NCBI RefSeq assembly: GCF_009754945.1
Contig: NZ_WPIN01000007.1
Span: 372,001 to 436,000 of the forward strand
Origin: Spirosoma arboris
GTDB taxonomy: Bacteria; Bacteroidota; Bacteroidia; Cytophagales; Spirosomataceae
Length of the DNA: 64,000 nucleotides
Direction: 5' to 3'
Position 1 is the stretch's first letter. Each line of letters starts with the position of its first letter. Shown piece by piece: positions 47,758-56,412 of the stretch. A program made the position numbers and the translations under genes. The notes below the pieces were generated by a model that made no database searches, was not told where the DNA came from, and saw only the letters and a program-made list of their open reading frames with translations.

Positions 47758-48081
47758 TTAATTCATATGGGAAAGGTAATCATCGGCCAGATCTGGGTAG
47801 GAAGTCAGAATGGCCACAATAGTTTGCCAATAATCGCTTAGAAACCAGTGTATCTCCATCGTTGGATCGTCAATCTGCTCAAAGGCATCAATCATATCTC
47901 TGTTTTGGAAGGGGTGGGCTTTTGGGATGATAAATTTTAATCCAAAGTAAATGGCGTCGATCTCGGATGAACTAAATTCATGACCTAAGCCGCGTGGCAG
48001 AACGCCAGGAAAGACCACTTCGGTCGCGACCAGTGTTTTGATGAATTCCTTCAACAAGTAGATGTTCTTTTGCAGGGGCAT
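47758..48081 (-). CDS. Small conserved orphan protein (paralog of the one at 17408)
   Basis: 107 residues from the ATG at 48081; the frame stays open 40 codons upstream but the paralog begins at the matching position. Shared segments are 'YLLKEFIKTLVATEVVFPGV', 'AIYFGLKFII' and 'WFLSDYWQTIVAIL'. The pair keeps its length and pattern while differing at many codons, indicating an old duplication under selection. Function unknown. Confidence 0.7.
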   Translation of the reverse strand: MPLQKNIYLLKEFIKTLVATEVVFPGVLPRGLGHEFSSSEIDAIYFGLKFIIPKAHPFQNRDMIDAFEQIDDPTMEIHWFLSDYWQTIVAILTSYPDLADDYLSHMN

Positions 48082-48363
48082 CGATATACTGCCAACGGTA
48101 AACAGAAGGCTAGGTTTATCGTAACAAAGAGATACTAGGTCACTAAAAGTACCTCTGTTGGACACAGAGGCTGTTTTTCTAGTAGGAAGATACGAATTCA
48201 CTATTCCCTGAAAGATTAAAGAGTGTCAAATCGATGATATATTAATTAAATGGGGATCAAGCTTTGTAAATCACTCTGCTAGGCTTTTTAATGTCCTTAG
48301 AACAGTAATTTTGTTTCTTTGTCTTGGAAGAACTGAGAGGGACTTCCAACCCACTCTACAGTA

Positions 48364-48391
48364 AAGCCTGGTAGATCAACCTACCAGGCTT
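48364..48391 (+). terminator. Intrinsic terminator
   Basis: Stem AAGCCTGGTAG / CTACCAGGCTT, 6-base loop, then a run of seven T. It reads as a terminator on the plus strand, and it lies at the end of the minus-strand gene at 48395-48622, so it may be bidirectional. Confidence 0.8.
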
Positions 48392-48394
48392 TTT

Positions 48395-48622
48395 TTATAT
48401 CATTCCTTTATCGTTAATGGATTTCAGATGGAACAATACCTCTCTGTCGGTCAAGGTGTCACCCCAACCCGCAACGATATTGACGACCGCATCATCTAAT
48501 TTCAATTCATGCAGGCTTAAGGCCATAGTAAATGGCGGCTCAGAGAACAGGTGACTTAAATCGGCCTTTATGCCTTCGGCGCGGCAAATGATCGCGATTT
48601 CGTGTCGTATACGGTCGTGCAT
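48395..48622 (-). CDS. Small protein of unknown function (75 aa)
   Basis: Reads 'MHDRIRHEIAIICRAEGIKA' and 'LSLHELKLDDAVVNIVAGWG'. Soluble, with coding-like composition and a good terminator beyond it. No family recognised. Confidence 0.5.
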   Translation of the reverse strand: MHDRIRHEIAIICRAEGIKADLSHLFSEPPFTMALSLHELKLDDAVVNIVAGWGDTLTDREVLFHLKSINDKGMI

Positions 48623-48841
48623 CTACAGCTATATGCAGTTGGAGCCTTCAAGGACTGTGGAGGGGCAGCTTTTGCAATCGGAATAAGCGCACGGTAGATT
48701 GTCAGTAGGTCCCATTAGCGTTCCTGTCAAGCGTTTTAACCGGTAAATGCTTGGCCTGCGAACAGGTTAAGTGCTCGGCTTCAGGATCATAGAGAAAGCC
48801 TTCGATTTGTGGTTTATAATTGCCGAAGACGGGTAACCAGC

Positions 48842-48856
48842 CGCACGGCGGCCCGG
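48842..48856 (+). repeat. 15-bp GC-rich insertion, probable copy of the 16-bp family
   Basis: Plus-strand CGCACGGCGGCCCGG. It matches the 58021 copy apart from one G missing and a late change. Removing these 15 bp gives ACA GGC TGG TTA ('NITGWLPVFG'), the expected transposase sequence, in frame. Confidence 0.55.
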
Positions 48857-48907
48857 CTGTGATGTTCCACTGCTCCAGCAAAGCCTAGTTACCTCCATTG
48901 GAGTGGT

Positions 48908-48923
48908 TGCAACGGCGCCCCGG
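48908..48923 (+). repeat. 16-bp GC-rich block, probable copy of the family
   Basis: Plus-strand TGCAACGGCGCCCCGG, 12 of 16 identical to the minus-strand reading of the 46778 copy. Removing 16 bp leaves 'AEM-NHSNGGN*ALLEQW', which joins the downstream transposase frame. The surrounding gene is too decayed to prove insertion. Confidence 0.45.
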
Positions 48924-49151
48924 TCATCTCAGCCAATAGCTCTTCTAAGCGCAGCATCATTAGATCTAGCTGCTACTGAAGCTTCCATGTAAATAGCTAG
49001 CTGACGCCGAACGATTTTGTCAATTCTTCAAGAAACTGTATCAGGTTTTAAATCTACTTGAGTACATGAAACAGTTGCACAAACATACCACGTTAGTAGT
49101 ACGTTTGTGCAACTAATAGATCAATGGTCTTACGAAATGACCGCTTAATAA

Positions 49152-49196
49152 GCTTCTCTTTTCACCAGTATCTGTGCACTTTCATTTGACAACGTA
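49152..49196. mobile_element. Orphan IS end, related to the right end at 58608
   Basis: The stretch CTTCTCTTTTCACCAGTATC and the following TGTGCACTTTCATTTGAC resemble 58608-58650 (CTTCTCTTTTCACCCGTATC, TGTCCACTTTCGGTTGAC) base by base with a few changes. No transposase of that type lies next to it, so it is the scar of a deleted copy. Confidence 0.6.
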
Positions 49197-49210
49197 CACC
49201 TATAACTACG

Positions 49211-49477
49211 ATGAATTTTGATAAGTCACTGGCTAAACAGCTTGGGTCTAAAGGGATTTGGGTAAAAGGCCTTGCACCAGGCCCTATCTAGACACCCTTG
49301 CAGCCCAGCGGTGGGGTCACGGCGGAAAAAGTAAAAAACTTTGGTGGCAATATGCCACTTGGTCGACCTGGACAACCTGCCGAACTAGCCTCCATTTATG
49401 TACAGCTGGCTGTTAGCGATGGGAGCTATGCTACGGGCCAGGTATATGGAGCCGCTGGTGGTGCCGGTCAACCCTAA
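49211..49477 (+). pseudogene. SDR oxidoreductase, 3' fragment with in-frame stop
   Basis: One frame reads 'MNFDKSLAKQLGSKGIWVKG' and 'LAPGPI', TAG at 49289-49291 in place of the conserved Trp of 'GPIWTPLQPSGG', then 'TPLQPSGGVTAEKVKNFGGN' and 'PLGRPGQPAELASIYVQLAV' to 'YGAAGGAGQP'. This is the last third of a general-stress SDR (YhdF/YdaD-like). The first two thirds are gone. Confidence 0.75.
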
Positions 49478-49733
49478 TTGGTAATACCTACCGAATCTAG
49501 CGAAGCCGTGGTTAGTTTAAGCTGACCCGGCTTTTTTTGTGGTAGGAATTTAACAACTGAACGGGATGATAAGGCTTACCCGCGTTTTGGCCGCCTGATG
49601 AGGCAACACCAGTTGAGAACGTAATGAGGATGAACGTATAGGTAGTGGCTCCTAAACGCGCTCATTATAACAGATTAAAGAACTCCAATGCCGGGTCAGT
49701 GGTTAGTTACTGAGGACAGCTTATACCGTTCCA

Positions 49734-50528
49734 ATGTCTTGCCTTATGCGACAGTTTGTCTATCTACTTATTCTACTCTATTTGACGCTATCAACTTGCT
49801 TTGGGCAAACACCACGGTTGACTGATGCAAACGCATTAGGATGGTTTGTTTATACGGGCGATCATCAGATTAGCCCCAAATGGGCAGTCCATACCGAATA
49901 TCAGTGGCGTCGAGCTGGCGGGTGGTTAGAAGCCCCCCAGCAGCACCTGGCCCGGTTGGGTTTAGTACGCTTGCTAACCGACCGTCTGAAGGTATCGGGT
50001 GGCTATACTTATTTTCAAAGTCATCGGTATGGAGGGTATCCCGAAGTGATAGGCCGCCCAGAACCAGAAAACCGTATTTATGAAGACATTACCTTAAAAG
50101 ACCAGCTAGGTCGTTTAGGACTTGACCAGCGCGTCCGGCTAGAGCAGCGTTGGTTGGGCTCACGTGACCAAACCGGGGAAGGCCCTGTGCAGAAGTGGGA
50201 CTATCAACACCGCATCCGCTATCAACTGTCTTTGGAGCTCCCCCTCCAGGGATCTACGGTTGATGATGGGGAGTGGTACTTGAATGCTTTTGATGAGCTG
50301 TTTATTGGTTTTGGAAAAAACGTGGACGACAATGTCTTTAATCAAAACCGGCTCTCGGGCGGGCTGGGCTACCAGTTTACGAATAACGCCAAATTGGAAC
50401 TGAACTACCTCTATCAGATCCGTCAACACGCTAATCCTGATGCGGTTGTCAAGCGGTCTGTGGTCGAGCTTAATCAGGGCTTTCGGTTGAATGTCGTTTA
50501 TAACCTGGATTTTACCAGAGCCCCCTAG
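49734..50528 (+). CDS. DUF2490 outer-membrane protein
   Basis: About 260 residues, signal peptide 'FVYLLILLYLTLSTCFGQ' from either of two nearby ATGs. The mature part shows the DUF2490 pattern: 'GWFVYTGDHQISPKWAVHTE', 'LARLGLVRLLTDRLKVSGGY', 'QLGRLGLDQRVRLEQRW' and 'NRLSGGLGYQFTNNAKLELN'. Alternating amphipathic strands predict a small beta-barrel in the outer membrane. Function unknown. Confidence 0.88.
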   Translation: MSCLMRQFVYLLILLYLTLSTCFGQTPRLTDANALGWFVYTGDHQISPKWAVHTEYQWRRAGGWLEAPQQHLARLGLVRLLTDRLKVSGGYTYFQSHRYGGYPEVIGRPEPENRIYEDITLKDQLGRLGLDQRVRLEQRWLGSRDQTGEGPVQKWDYQHRIRYQLSLELPLQGSTVDDGEWYLNAFDELFIGFGKNVDDNVFNQNRLSGGLGYQFTNNAKLELNYLYQIRQHANPDAVVKRSVVELNQGFRLNVVYNLDFTRAP

Positions 50529-51009
50529 ACGGCCCGTGCAGAGCTGAGACCTGATGGTTTTCTATGCCAATACTTAGTATCAGGCATCAGTTTACTTCGG
50601 CTAAGGCATCATCCAGAATCGCCGTGATGTTATATAGTCATGGCCATCGGCGATGCGCACTTCACGCGCCGTTTCCTGCACGATTCTGCAATGTGACCCA
50701 TTTTCGAAGTACGAAAAAAAGCTACGTAAAAACACGGATATGTTAAGGATCGGCCTATTTAGGCATTAAAGTGGATTTACATTTTTATACTTTACTTTCC
50801 AAAGTACGAAAAGTGCCTCATCCATACTCGCATAAAACCTACCTTGTATCAGCCCATAAGCTGTCTGGGATCCACTTCAACTGCCCCTAAAGGAAAAGTC
50901 TATCAACCATCATATAGAGTGATGATAGCGATCATTGCTAGACAATTCATCAAGGCCCATTTTTGCTAAATAATTATAGGATCAAATTCTTTATAAATAG
51001 TTTAGCAAT
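50529..51009. other. Intergenic region with hairpin-core copy and a possible decayed frame
   Basis: Bases 50789-50811 repeat 23 bp of the hairpin at 44440-44478. On the minus strand around 50585-50690 a coding-looking piece ('VQETAREVRIADGHDYI', then 'TAILDDALAEVN' in another frame) hints at a dead gene. Nothing more can be supported. Confidence 0.35.
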
Positions 51010-51234
51010 ATGGTTGTTCAGGTTGGTAAGCTCAAGGGGCCATTTCGAGGCTTTAATAATCGACAAACACGCTTTACCTTTTCTAATGGGACAACTTGGC
51101 GACAAGACCAGCCTAAGTATTTTTATTTCTATGCCGCTAACCCTCGGGCACGAGTGATTTATCAGGAAAATGGTACTTACAGCTTAGAAATAGATGGGAC
51201 GGATGAAACGGTCCAGGTAATCCCGGAAGTCTAA
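51010..51234 (+). CDS. Small orphan protein (74 aa)
   Basis: Reads 'MVVQVGKLKGPFRGFNNRQT', 'RFTFSNGTTWRQDQPKYFYF' and 'RVIYQENGTYSLEIDGTDET'. Likely an all-beta small domain. The next upstream stop and the ATG position leave this start. No known function. Confidence 0.5.
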   Translation: MVVQVGKLKGPFRGFNNRQTRFTFSNGTTWRQDQPKYFYFYAANPRARVIYQENGTYSLEIDGTDETVQVIPEV

Positions 51235-51392
51235 CCCAATCTATATAAACCTGTTTTGGTTGGTTCAGAAGCTCTTTAGAATCCGTTAGAGACTCACCGG
51301 ATAGTCTAGCTAGATAATCAGTTCGTACTGAGTCCCTTCTCCGCTCCTGTTGTCTAAGCTGTCGGTCAAGCCACTCCAAAACTACAGCGTTA

Positions 51393-51875
51393 ATGATTCA
51401 GGTAGATGTGAAACACAATGCTGAAGTGCGTCAGCGATTTGTAACTGATTATAGTTCGATAAAGAACCAGATACTGTCTTTGCAAAACCTCAATAATCAA
51501 ATCTCAGTCAAGCTATATTCATTACTAGAAAAGAATAAAGCGATACAGGCGAAATGTTTTACAGGCATCTATCCGCCTACCTATACTTTCTTTTGTAATG
51601 TCTACGCGCCCAAACTATGGGAGTTTATTTTAAGCACCCACCTACCCAATTCACAGGCAGAAGCGATTTTGATTAACACGCTGATAAAAGCCTGGCAGCA
51701 ATTTGATCCCCATACACTTCGGGAAAAACATCTTTTTTCCCGACTGCTGAGGTTGGCTTGCAGTGAAGGGTTGCCCACGGATTGTCTGAAAGCTATTTTG
51801 CAAGCCGAACAGATAGTAGAGAACAACTGCATCAATTTACACCCTTATCCCTCAGCTAATGAAACTTTCTCTTAG
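51393..51875 (+). CDS. Helical protein of unknown function (160 aa)
   Basis: Soluble, rich in leucine and lysine ('YSSIKNQILSLQNLNNQISV', 'LINTLIKAWQQFDPHTLREK'). It overlaps the next gene by 17 bp, so both are probably translated from one message. Confidence 0.55.
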   Translation: MIQVDVKHNAEVRQRFVTDYSSIKNQILSLQNLNNQISVKLYSLLEKNKAIQAKCFTGIYPPTYTFFCNVYAPKLWEFILSTHLPNSQAEAILINTLIKAWQQFDPHTLREKHLFSRLLRLACSEGLPTDCLKAILQAEQIVENNCINLHPYPSANETFS

Positions 51876-52206
51876 ACCCGTTGAGATTCCCTTTATGGTC
51901 GGAGATACCGTCTGGGTGGATCAACCCTTTGGAGGCACCCATGAATTTCCCTATTTTCAAGGCATCATCCTGCAAATTATCTTAGATGGTAGTCTAGCCA
52001 ATACCCTCCTGATTCGACAGCGAACAGAAACGCATGAATTAGTGGTGGGTAGTGCGATCTATGGTCTTAAGCCCATTGGGGAACATGCTGGCTCCCCCAG
52101 AGTCAATGTAAACGTGCAGCTTGATCCACCACAGACTAGTTTATTCGAGACCAAACAAGACCCGTTGGATCATCAAAATCAATCTGATCGAGCAGCCACT
52201 CTCTAA
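51859..52206 (+). CDS. Small conserved orphan protein (115 aa)
   Basis: The N-terminus 'MKLSLRPVEIPFMVGDTVWV' and 'DQPFGGTHEFPYFQGIILQI' is echoed in a 37-codon fragment at 56547-56660, so this is a real family in the genome. The pattern looks like a KOW/Tudor-like small beta-barrel ('MVGDTVWVDQPFGGTHEF'). It overlaps the gene before it. Function unknown. Confidence 0.65.
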   Translation: MKLSLRPVEIPFMVGDTVWVDQPFGGTHEFPYFQGIILQIILDGSLANTLLIRQRTETHELVVGSAIYGLKPIGEHAGSPRVNVNVQLDPPQTSLFETKQDPLDHQNQSDRAATL

Positions 52207-52207
52207 A

Positions 52208-52232
52208 AAAATGCTGACGTTATCAGCATTTT
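52208..52232 (+). terminator. Small terminator-like hairpin
   Basis: AAAATGCTGA-CGTTA-TCAGCATTTT, just after the stop of the 51859 gene. A 10-bp perfect stem with flanking A/T runs, suitable in both directions. Confidence 0.65.
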
Positions 52233-52357
52233 AATCTAACCCATAAGAGCTTGCCTAAGTAGACGATCAACCTAGAAAGTGCTTTTTGAAGTCGAATGTT
52301 CATTTATTTCCTTCTGGGCAATCGTAGGATTGCCATAAACAACTTAACCCATCCCTT

Positions 52358-52813
52358 TTGAAATCAGCTCCTATCCGCCCAAATCAATCATTTTATGAAT
52401 TCATTGCGACCGCTAACCCAGACGATCAGCTTTTAATCGCTCAAAGTTTACGCGGCTCCATGCCTACAGTTCGATTAAACTATGCCCAGACACCTGAACA
52501 GACACTACAGTGTCTAGTCGACTATACCGCCGAGTATTATAATTTCCCCCGGCTACTCATCCTGGATTTAGCGATTGCCGAGGAGCAACTTGCCTGGCAA
52601 TTGCTCGAAGCGATCCGGGTTCATTATCCAACATTGACCATTGTCATGACCAGTTTGGACCACCGCTCAGAAACAAGGCGCCAAGCCTATACATTGGGGG
52701 CTCATGCCTTTATCAGTAAATCAAGGGATTGGGCTCAGTGGAAAGAGCAGGTAGATGGATTAGCGCATTATTGGCTTAAGCTTGCTATTCTGGCTGGACA
52801 ACCCCTGTTTTGA
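52358..52813 (+). CDS. Diverged response-regulator receiver protein
   Basis: 151 residues from a TTG start. A receiver-like fold is visible: 'LLILDLAIAEEQLAWQLLEA' with the phosphoacceptor-like Asp, 'IVMTSLDHRSETRRQAYTLG' and 'AHAFISKSRDWAQWKEQ' with the conserved Lys. The usual N-terminal acidic pair is weak ('TANPDDQLLIAQSL'). No output domain. Confidence 0.7.
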   Translation: MKSAPIRPNQSFYEFIATANPDDQLLIAQSLRGSMPTVRLNYAQTPEQTLQCLVDYTAEYYNFPRLLILDLAIAEEQLAWQLLEAIRVHYPTLTIVMTSLDHRSETRRQAYTLGAHAFISKSRDWAQWKEQVDGLAHYWLKLAILAGQPLF

Positions 52814-53093
52814 GTTAATTTTTACGAGCGGTGCGAAACGACAATCCTATCGCTCCCAACTCTGAACCCACTAGTTTCAGACCGTCACGATACCCGCTCT
52901 GTATTTCCATAAGTCAGCTAGGCCCAATCGAAATTCTCGTCAGCGACGCTAACCAGGACTCTTCCTGGTCGAATTAATCAGAAGCCTAGGTACCACTGCC
53001 TCACTTTGCTCGAACATAGTTCTTTCTAGTAGGGTTGGTTTGTAACCAACTAGGCTTTCTTAGTTGGTTTACGCAACAAAACCCAATAGTCTC

Positions 53094-53636
53094 ATGATTA
53101 GTCAAACAGACAATACCAGCTTGACCAGTTCTTCATCTACCGAATCTTCTACCCTAATGACGACTATTTTTGCCGATCATGACGCGGCTGAGACGGCGTA
53201 TAATGAGCTGTTAGCTCATGGTTTTTCGCCAACTGAGGTAAATGTCGTTATGACGGATGAAACCCGTAAACAGAATTTTGAGCCTAGTAGCTCGGATAAT
53301 TCTGCGTTAACGGATAAAGCCATGGAGGGTGCTGGCAAAGGATCTGCTATTGGGGGTACGCTGGGAGCGGTAGCCGCTGCTATAGCAGCAATAGGCACGA
53401 CGCTGGCTTTACCAGGCTTGGGCTTACTGATTGCGGGTCCCTTGGCGGCTGGCTTAGCGGGTGCTGGTGCAGGGGGTCTAGCGGGTGGCTTAATCGGTGC
53501 TTTAGTCAATTCGGGTATTCCGGAAGAAACAGCCAAAGCCTATGAATCGGGGCTGAAAAGTGGAGGTATCGTGGTCGGAGTCCATCCTAGGGATGAAGCG
53601 GATAAACTGTATTTGACTCAACAAGGCTTCCATTGA
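53094..53636 (+). CDS. General stress protein with YflT-like domain and glycine zipper
   Basis: 180 residues from the ATG at 53094. The N-terminus is Ser/Thr-rich, then comes the GSP17M/YflT-like domain ('TTIFADHDAAETAYNELLAH', 'GFSPTEVNVVMTD'). A glycine-zipper membrane-like stretch ('GKGSAIGGTLGAVAAAIAAI', 'GLAGAGAGGLAGGLIGALVN') and a C-terminal 'GGIVVGVHPRDEADKLYLTQ' follow. Related by domain to the gene at 24778. Confidence 0.82.
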   Translation: MISQTDNTSLTSSSSTESSTLMTTIFADHDAAETAYNELLAHGFSPTEVNVVMTDETRKQNFEPSSSDNSALTDKAMEGAGKGSAIGGTLGAVAAAIAAIGTTLALPGLGLLIAGPLAAGLAGAGAGGLAGGLIGALVNSGIPEETAKAYESGLKSGGIVVGVHPRDEADKLYLTQQGFH

Positions 53637-53707
53637 GGCTAAGCTTGTCAGGAAACTGAAGAGTGATTTGAATCGGATAAATCGCTCACTCAATAAATTC
53701 TTTCTCA

Positions 53708-53746
53708 GTAAAATAGAACGGCTCTATCTGGGCCGTTCTGTTTTAC
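53708..53746 (+). terminator. Terminator-like hairpin after the stress gene
   Basis: The arms 53708-53722 and 53732-53746 pair over 15 positions with one G-T wobble, with a TTTT run inside the right arm. It follows the stop codon by about 70 bp. Confidence 0.6.
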
Positions 53747-53835
53747 TGGATTAATTCAACTAAATATCAATTCCGATTAATTAACGCTCATAACAAAAAA
53801 GGCTGACCTGAGCCAGTATTTTTGATTACTATCTG

Positions 53836-54099
53836 CTACGATCTCTTATCTGGCAGGGAGATATATATCAGAAAAGAGTTTGGATAGGAACAATGGTGAG
53901 CAGGTGCCAGCTCGATTTCATGGTTCAAAACACCTAGTTTCAGTAAGGAAGATTTTAGCTTAGCGAAGCTTTTGGGCTCCTTGGGCGTGCTGGGAACAAC
54001 CCAGCCTACTTTGCCATCCGGAATCTGATCGTGGTGTAAAAACCAACAGCCACTCGACTCCAGTTTTTCAAGAACAAGTCGGTACGAATCGTAAGTCAT
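53836..54099 (-). CDS. Small orphan protein (87 aa)
   Basis: Reads 'MTYDSYRLVLEKLESSGCWF', 'LHHDQIPDGKVGWVVPSTPK' and 'APAHHCSYPNSFLIYISLPD'. Soluble; ends shortly before the strand switch. No family recognised. Confidence 0.5.
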   Translation of the reverse strand: MTYDSYRLVLEKLESSGCWFLHHDQIPDGKVGWVVPSTPKEPKSFAKLKSSLLKLGVLNHEIELAPAHHCSYPNSFLIYISLPDKRS

Positions 54100-54130
54100 C
54101 CATTAAGCTGGGTTATTTTAGCAAAGGGAC

Positions 54131-54553
54131 TTACCCCCCAATGAGTTTTTTGAATTGACTGTACTCTACCGGGTTCATGTCCGAAATATTCATACTCAAT
54201 AAGCGATCAATGGGCTTGCGCCGTTCAAAAAAAATCTGACTACTCCTAGCCGACTTATAGCTCATCAGTAACTCATTCAGTTGAATTGTATGGCGCATCA
54301 CTAGTAACAGGGTACGCCGTGGGTTATTTTCACTGGGGTCCCACAGGTCAGCCTTGACATAGCCACCGAGCCCTGTCTGTTGCTTGAGGGTTTGCCTGTA
54401 GCGAAGCAGCTTTTGAATAGCGGGAAAAATCACGGTTAACTCCGCTGGTGAATAGATGGCGAATTTATGCTGCTCGGTCAATTCAAGATTGATGGCTCGC
54501 TGGAGATAGGCTTGAATGGCGTCTATCTCTTCGCTGCTTATAGCAGATTCCAT
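54131..54553 (-). CDS. Helical protein of unknown function (140 aa)
   Basis: All-helical, charged ('LQRAINLELTEQHKFAIYSP', 'LLLVMRHTIQLNELLMSYKS'). It lies 31 bp upstream of the 87-residue gene on the same strand. No motif recognised. Confidence 0.5.
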   Translation of the reverse strand: MESAISSEEIDAIQAYLQRAINLELTEQHKFAIYSPAELTVIFPAIQKLLRYRQTLKQQTGLGGYVKADLWDPSENNPRRTLLLVMRHTIQLNELLMSYKSARSSQIFFERRKPIDRLLSMNISDMNPVEYSQFKKLIGG

Positions 54554-54673
54554 TTGTTGTTTCTTTAAAGAGTTGTAGCTGTTGCCTAGTAACTCAACTA
54601 ATTAACTTACGAAGAAAAGAACCTTAGCGATTGAGTGACCTTCTAGTTTAATCGCTTATTCATTTTTGGAGCA

Positions 54674-54838
54674 CTATCCTTGCCAGGAGTTAATGCATAC
54701 CGTGTATTCGGCTACTCGCTTTCCTGAGCCCCTGATTGACGTCCCGAAGAGCACTTTGACCGAATGACCCTTTCGGAAAGCCGTCTCAGTGCTGGTTTGA
54801 CCATAAGGCCCTTGAATTAGCAAGTCTTTAAATCTCAT
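54674..54838 (-). CDS. Possible small protein (54 aa)
   Basis: Frame 'MRFKDLLIQGPYGQTSTETA', 'FRKGHSVKVLFGTSIRGSGK', then 'RVAEYTVCINSWQG'. The frame is open further upstream without an ATG, so it may be the 3' part of a longer gene. Composition is convincing; function unknown. Confidence 0.4.
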   Translation of the reverse strand: MRFKDLLIQGPYGQTSTETAFRKGHSVKVLFGTSIRGSGKRVAEYTVCINSWQG

Positions 54839-54984
54839 CTGCTCCTCAACGGATAAGCCAGATAAGTCAGTTTGGTGAACTCGTTGTTCATATCGTTGGG
54901 AGTACGCCCCTCAGATGGCGAAAAGCGTTAAGTTGCGTAAGCGTGCTTAGCGTTCGCCACAAAAGGGGTTAGCAAGTTGATGGA

Positions 54985-55134
54985 CTATTTTCCCCCTTTA
55001 AGGCTATGGACTAAGGATAATAGGTAGTTAGATAAGGATTCATACTGAAAAAGGCCAACGGCCAGTAAGAGCACGATAAGTAGACCTGCTAGCATGAACA
55101 GCCTTTTTACCGGCTTTCCAAATGGTTTATTCAC
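54985..55134 (-). CDS. Small single-pass membrane protein (49 aa)
   Basis: From a GTG start: a basic N-terminus ('VNKPFGKPVKRLF'), then one strong transmembrane helix 'MLAGLLIVLLLAVGLFQ', and a short tail ending 'LKGGK'. It ends upstream of nothing obvious and starts 29 bp after the response-regulator stop on the same strand, so it could be co-transcribed with it. Confidence 0.5.
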   Translation of the reverse strand: MNKPFGKPVKRLFMLAGLLIVLLLAVGLFQYESLSNYLLSLVHSLKGGK

Positions 55135-55163
55135 GAGAAATTGCTTTTGTTGAGTAGGGGAAA

Positions 55164-55610
55164 CTAGTTAATTATTTCGTCTAAGATACTGGGCAAGGGA
55201 GAGGGTGTTTGAACAGTCTCGAACCAGTATACGTGTAAATTTTGGGCTAGGGCATTCAAGCCATCAAAGTCACTAGGTTTGGTTAAAAAGCTATTCGCCC
55301 CAAGCGCATATGCTTTATCTATATCTTCCTGGTGATCGGAAGTGGTTAAGATCACAATGGGTACATGACGATAGCGAGATGAGCCTTTCAGGTGATCGAG
55401 CATTTCAAAGCCATCTAGAAAAGGCATATTCAAATCCAGAAGAATTAGCTCAGGTAAGACCGGGTTGTTTTCAATACAGCCAAGCCCTTCCAGCCCATTG
55501 GAGGCCAACTGGATTCTATAGCGAACGGAAACCCGCTCAAATGCCATCCTGATAAACAATTGATCATCGGGGTCGTCATCGACCACTAGTATGTTGTACA
55601 TCTTCTTCAT
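55164..55610 (-). CDS. Single-domain response regulator (CheY-like)
   Basis: 148 residues. 'ILVVDDDPDDQLFIRMAFER', 'ELILLDLNMPFLDGFEMLDH', 'IVILTTSDHQEDIDKAYALG' and 'SFLTKPSDF' show all receiver residues in place. Closely related to the regulator at 35573. There is no kinase next to it, so its partner is elsewhere, possibly one of the two large kinases in the window. Confidence 0.93.
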   Translation of the reverse strand: MKKMYNILVVDDDPDDQLFIRMAFERVSVRYRIQLASNGLEGLGCIENNPVLPELILLDLNMPFLDGFEMLDHLKGSSRYRHVPIVILTTSDHQEDIDKAYALGANSFLTKPSDFDGLNALAQNLHVYWFETVQTPSPLPSILDEIIN

Positions 55611-56073
55611 AGTCTATAGTTGACGAAGTGAAAACGAAAAGAGACTAAGTGTGAATTACCCGTTCAGCCTTAAAATAGCTTTTGGGCCATCCATGGATAA
55701 GCCAATGTCACCAGGTGGGAAAGAAGCTGTTTTCCGCTAAGCGTAGGGCGGTCAAATTACTGCCAGGCTGTGGTCAGGGCAGTGATCACTACTGCCTGGG
55801 GAATTAGTAAAATAAGGTCCCATTGTTTAGGCGCGTAGGTATCGTAAAAAGGGGCATAGGCTAGTGGATATAGAGCAGCAAGACATTTAGTGAGCCAATC
55901 AAACGATAGATTGTAAAATGATAAAAAATGAGAATTTAGGCTACATATCGCAAGCTATTTCCAGTCATTTAGAGGTACAAATGAATGAAGTTATACGGAA
56001 CATTTTTTTCTAGAGCTTACTTGGCTCAACTCTAAACTGGTATACTAAAACGAGTGATTCGCAATCTGACGGA
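55611..56073. other. Intergenic region, nothing recognised
   Basis: About 460 bp with no supported gene or strong structure. Confidence 0.35.
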
Positions 56074-56412
56074 TTAACCTGCTACCTGAATTTGATTTAG
56101 TAATTGGCGTACCCCTAACAAACGCCGTCTGGCAATTTCAAGCTGTGCATTGTCTACCATAACAATGTAACTCGTTGTTTTAGAGTTGTTGCCCGGTCTA
56201 TAGAATGAAATGTATGTTTGATTAATCAGCGCCTTTTTATGCACCCTAAGAAAATGAGGCCATTGATTAACAAACCATTTTAGGGTTCGGCAGGACATAA
56301 TTACCTCGCCGTTCAACATATGCAAATAGCAATAATTAATGTTGCCAATGAGGTAGAGCACCTCCTGTGGGTTATAAGAATGCTCTCCGCGTTTACCCAG
56401 AAGTCGTTTCAT
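56074..56412 (-). CDS. Stand-alone LytTR DNA-binding protein (third copy)
   Basis: 112 residues, LytTR domain alone: 'VLYLIGNINYCYLHMLNGEV', 'SCRTLKWFVNQWPHFLRVHK', 'LEIARRRLLGVRQLLNQ'. Related to the two at 15847-16838 but shorter. No receiver domain. Confidence 0.85.
   Translation of the reverse strand: MKRLLGKRGEHSYNPQEVLYLIGNINYCYLHMLNGEVIMSCRTLKWFVNQWPHFLRVHKKALINQTYISFYRPGNNSKTTSYIVMVDNAQLEIARRRLLGVRQLLNQIQVAG

Larger units (their letters stand above)
48625..48990 (-). pseudogene. IS1182-like transposase remnant with GC-rich insertions
   Basis: Pieces of one IS1182-type transposase are visible in order: 'HSNGGN*ALLEQWNIT', then 'GWLPVFGNYKPQIEGFLYDP', 'EAEHLTCSQAKHLPVKTLDR', 'NANGTY*', and 'DCKSCPSTVLEGSNCI'. 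Between 'NIT' and 'GWLP' sits a 15-bp GC-rich block, and before 'HSNGG' a 16-bp one. There are also TAC-to-TAG and TGG-to-TGA changes and at least two 1-bp shifts. Both ends of the gene are missing. Confidence 0.7.
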
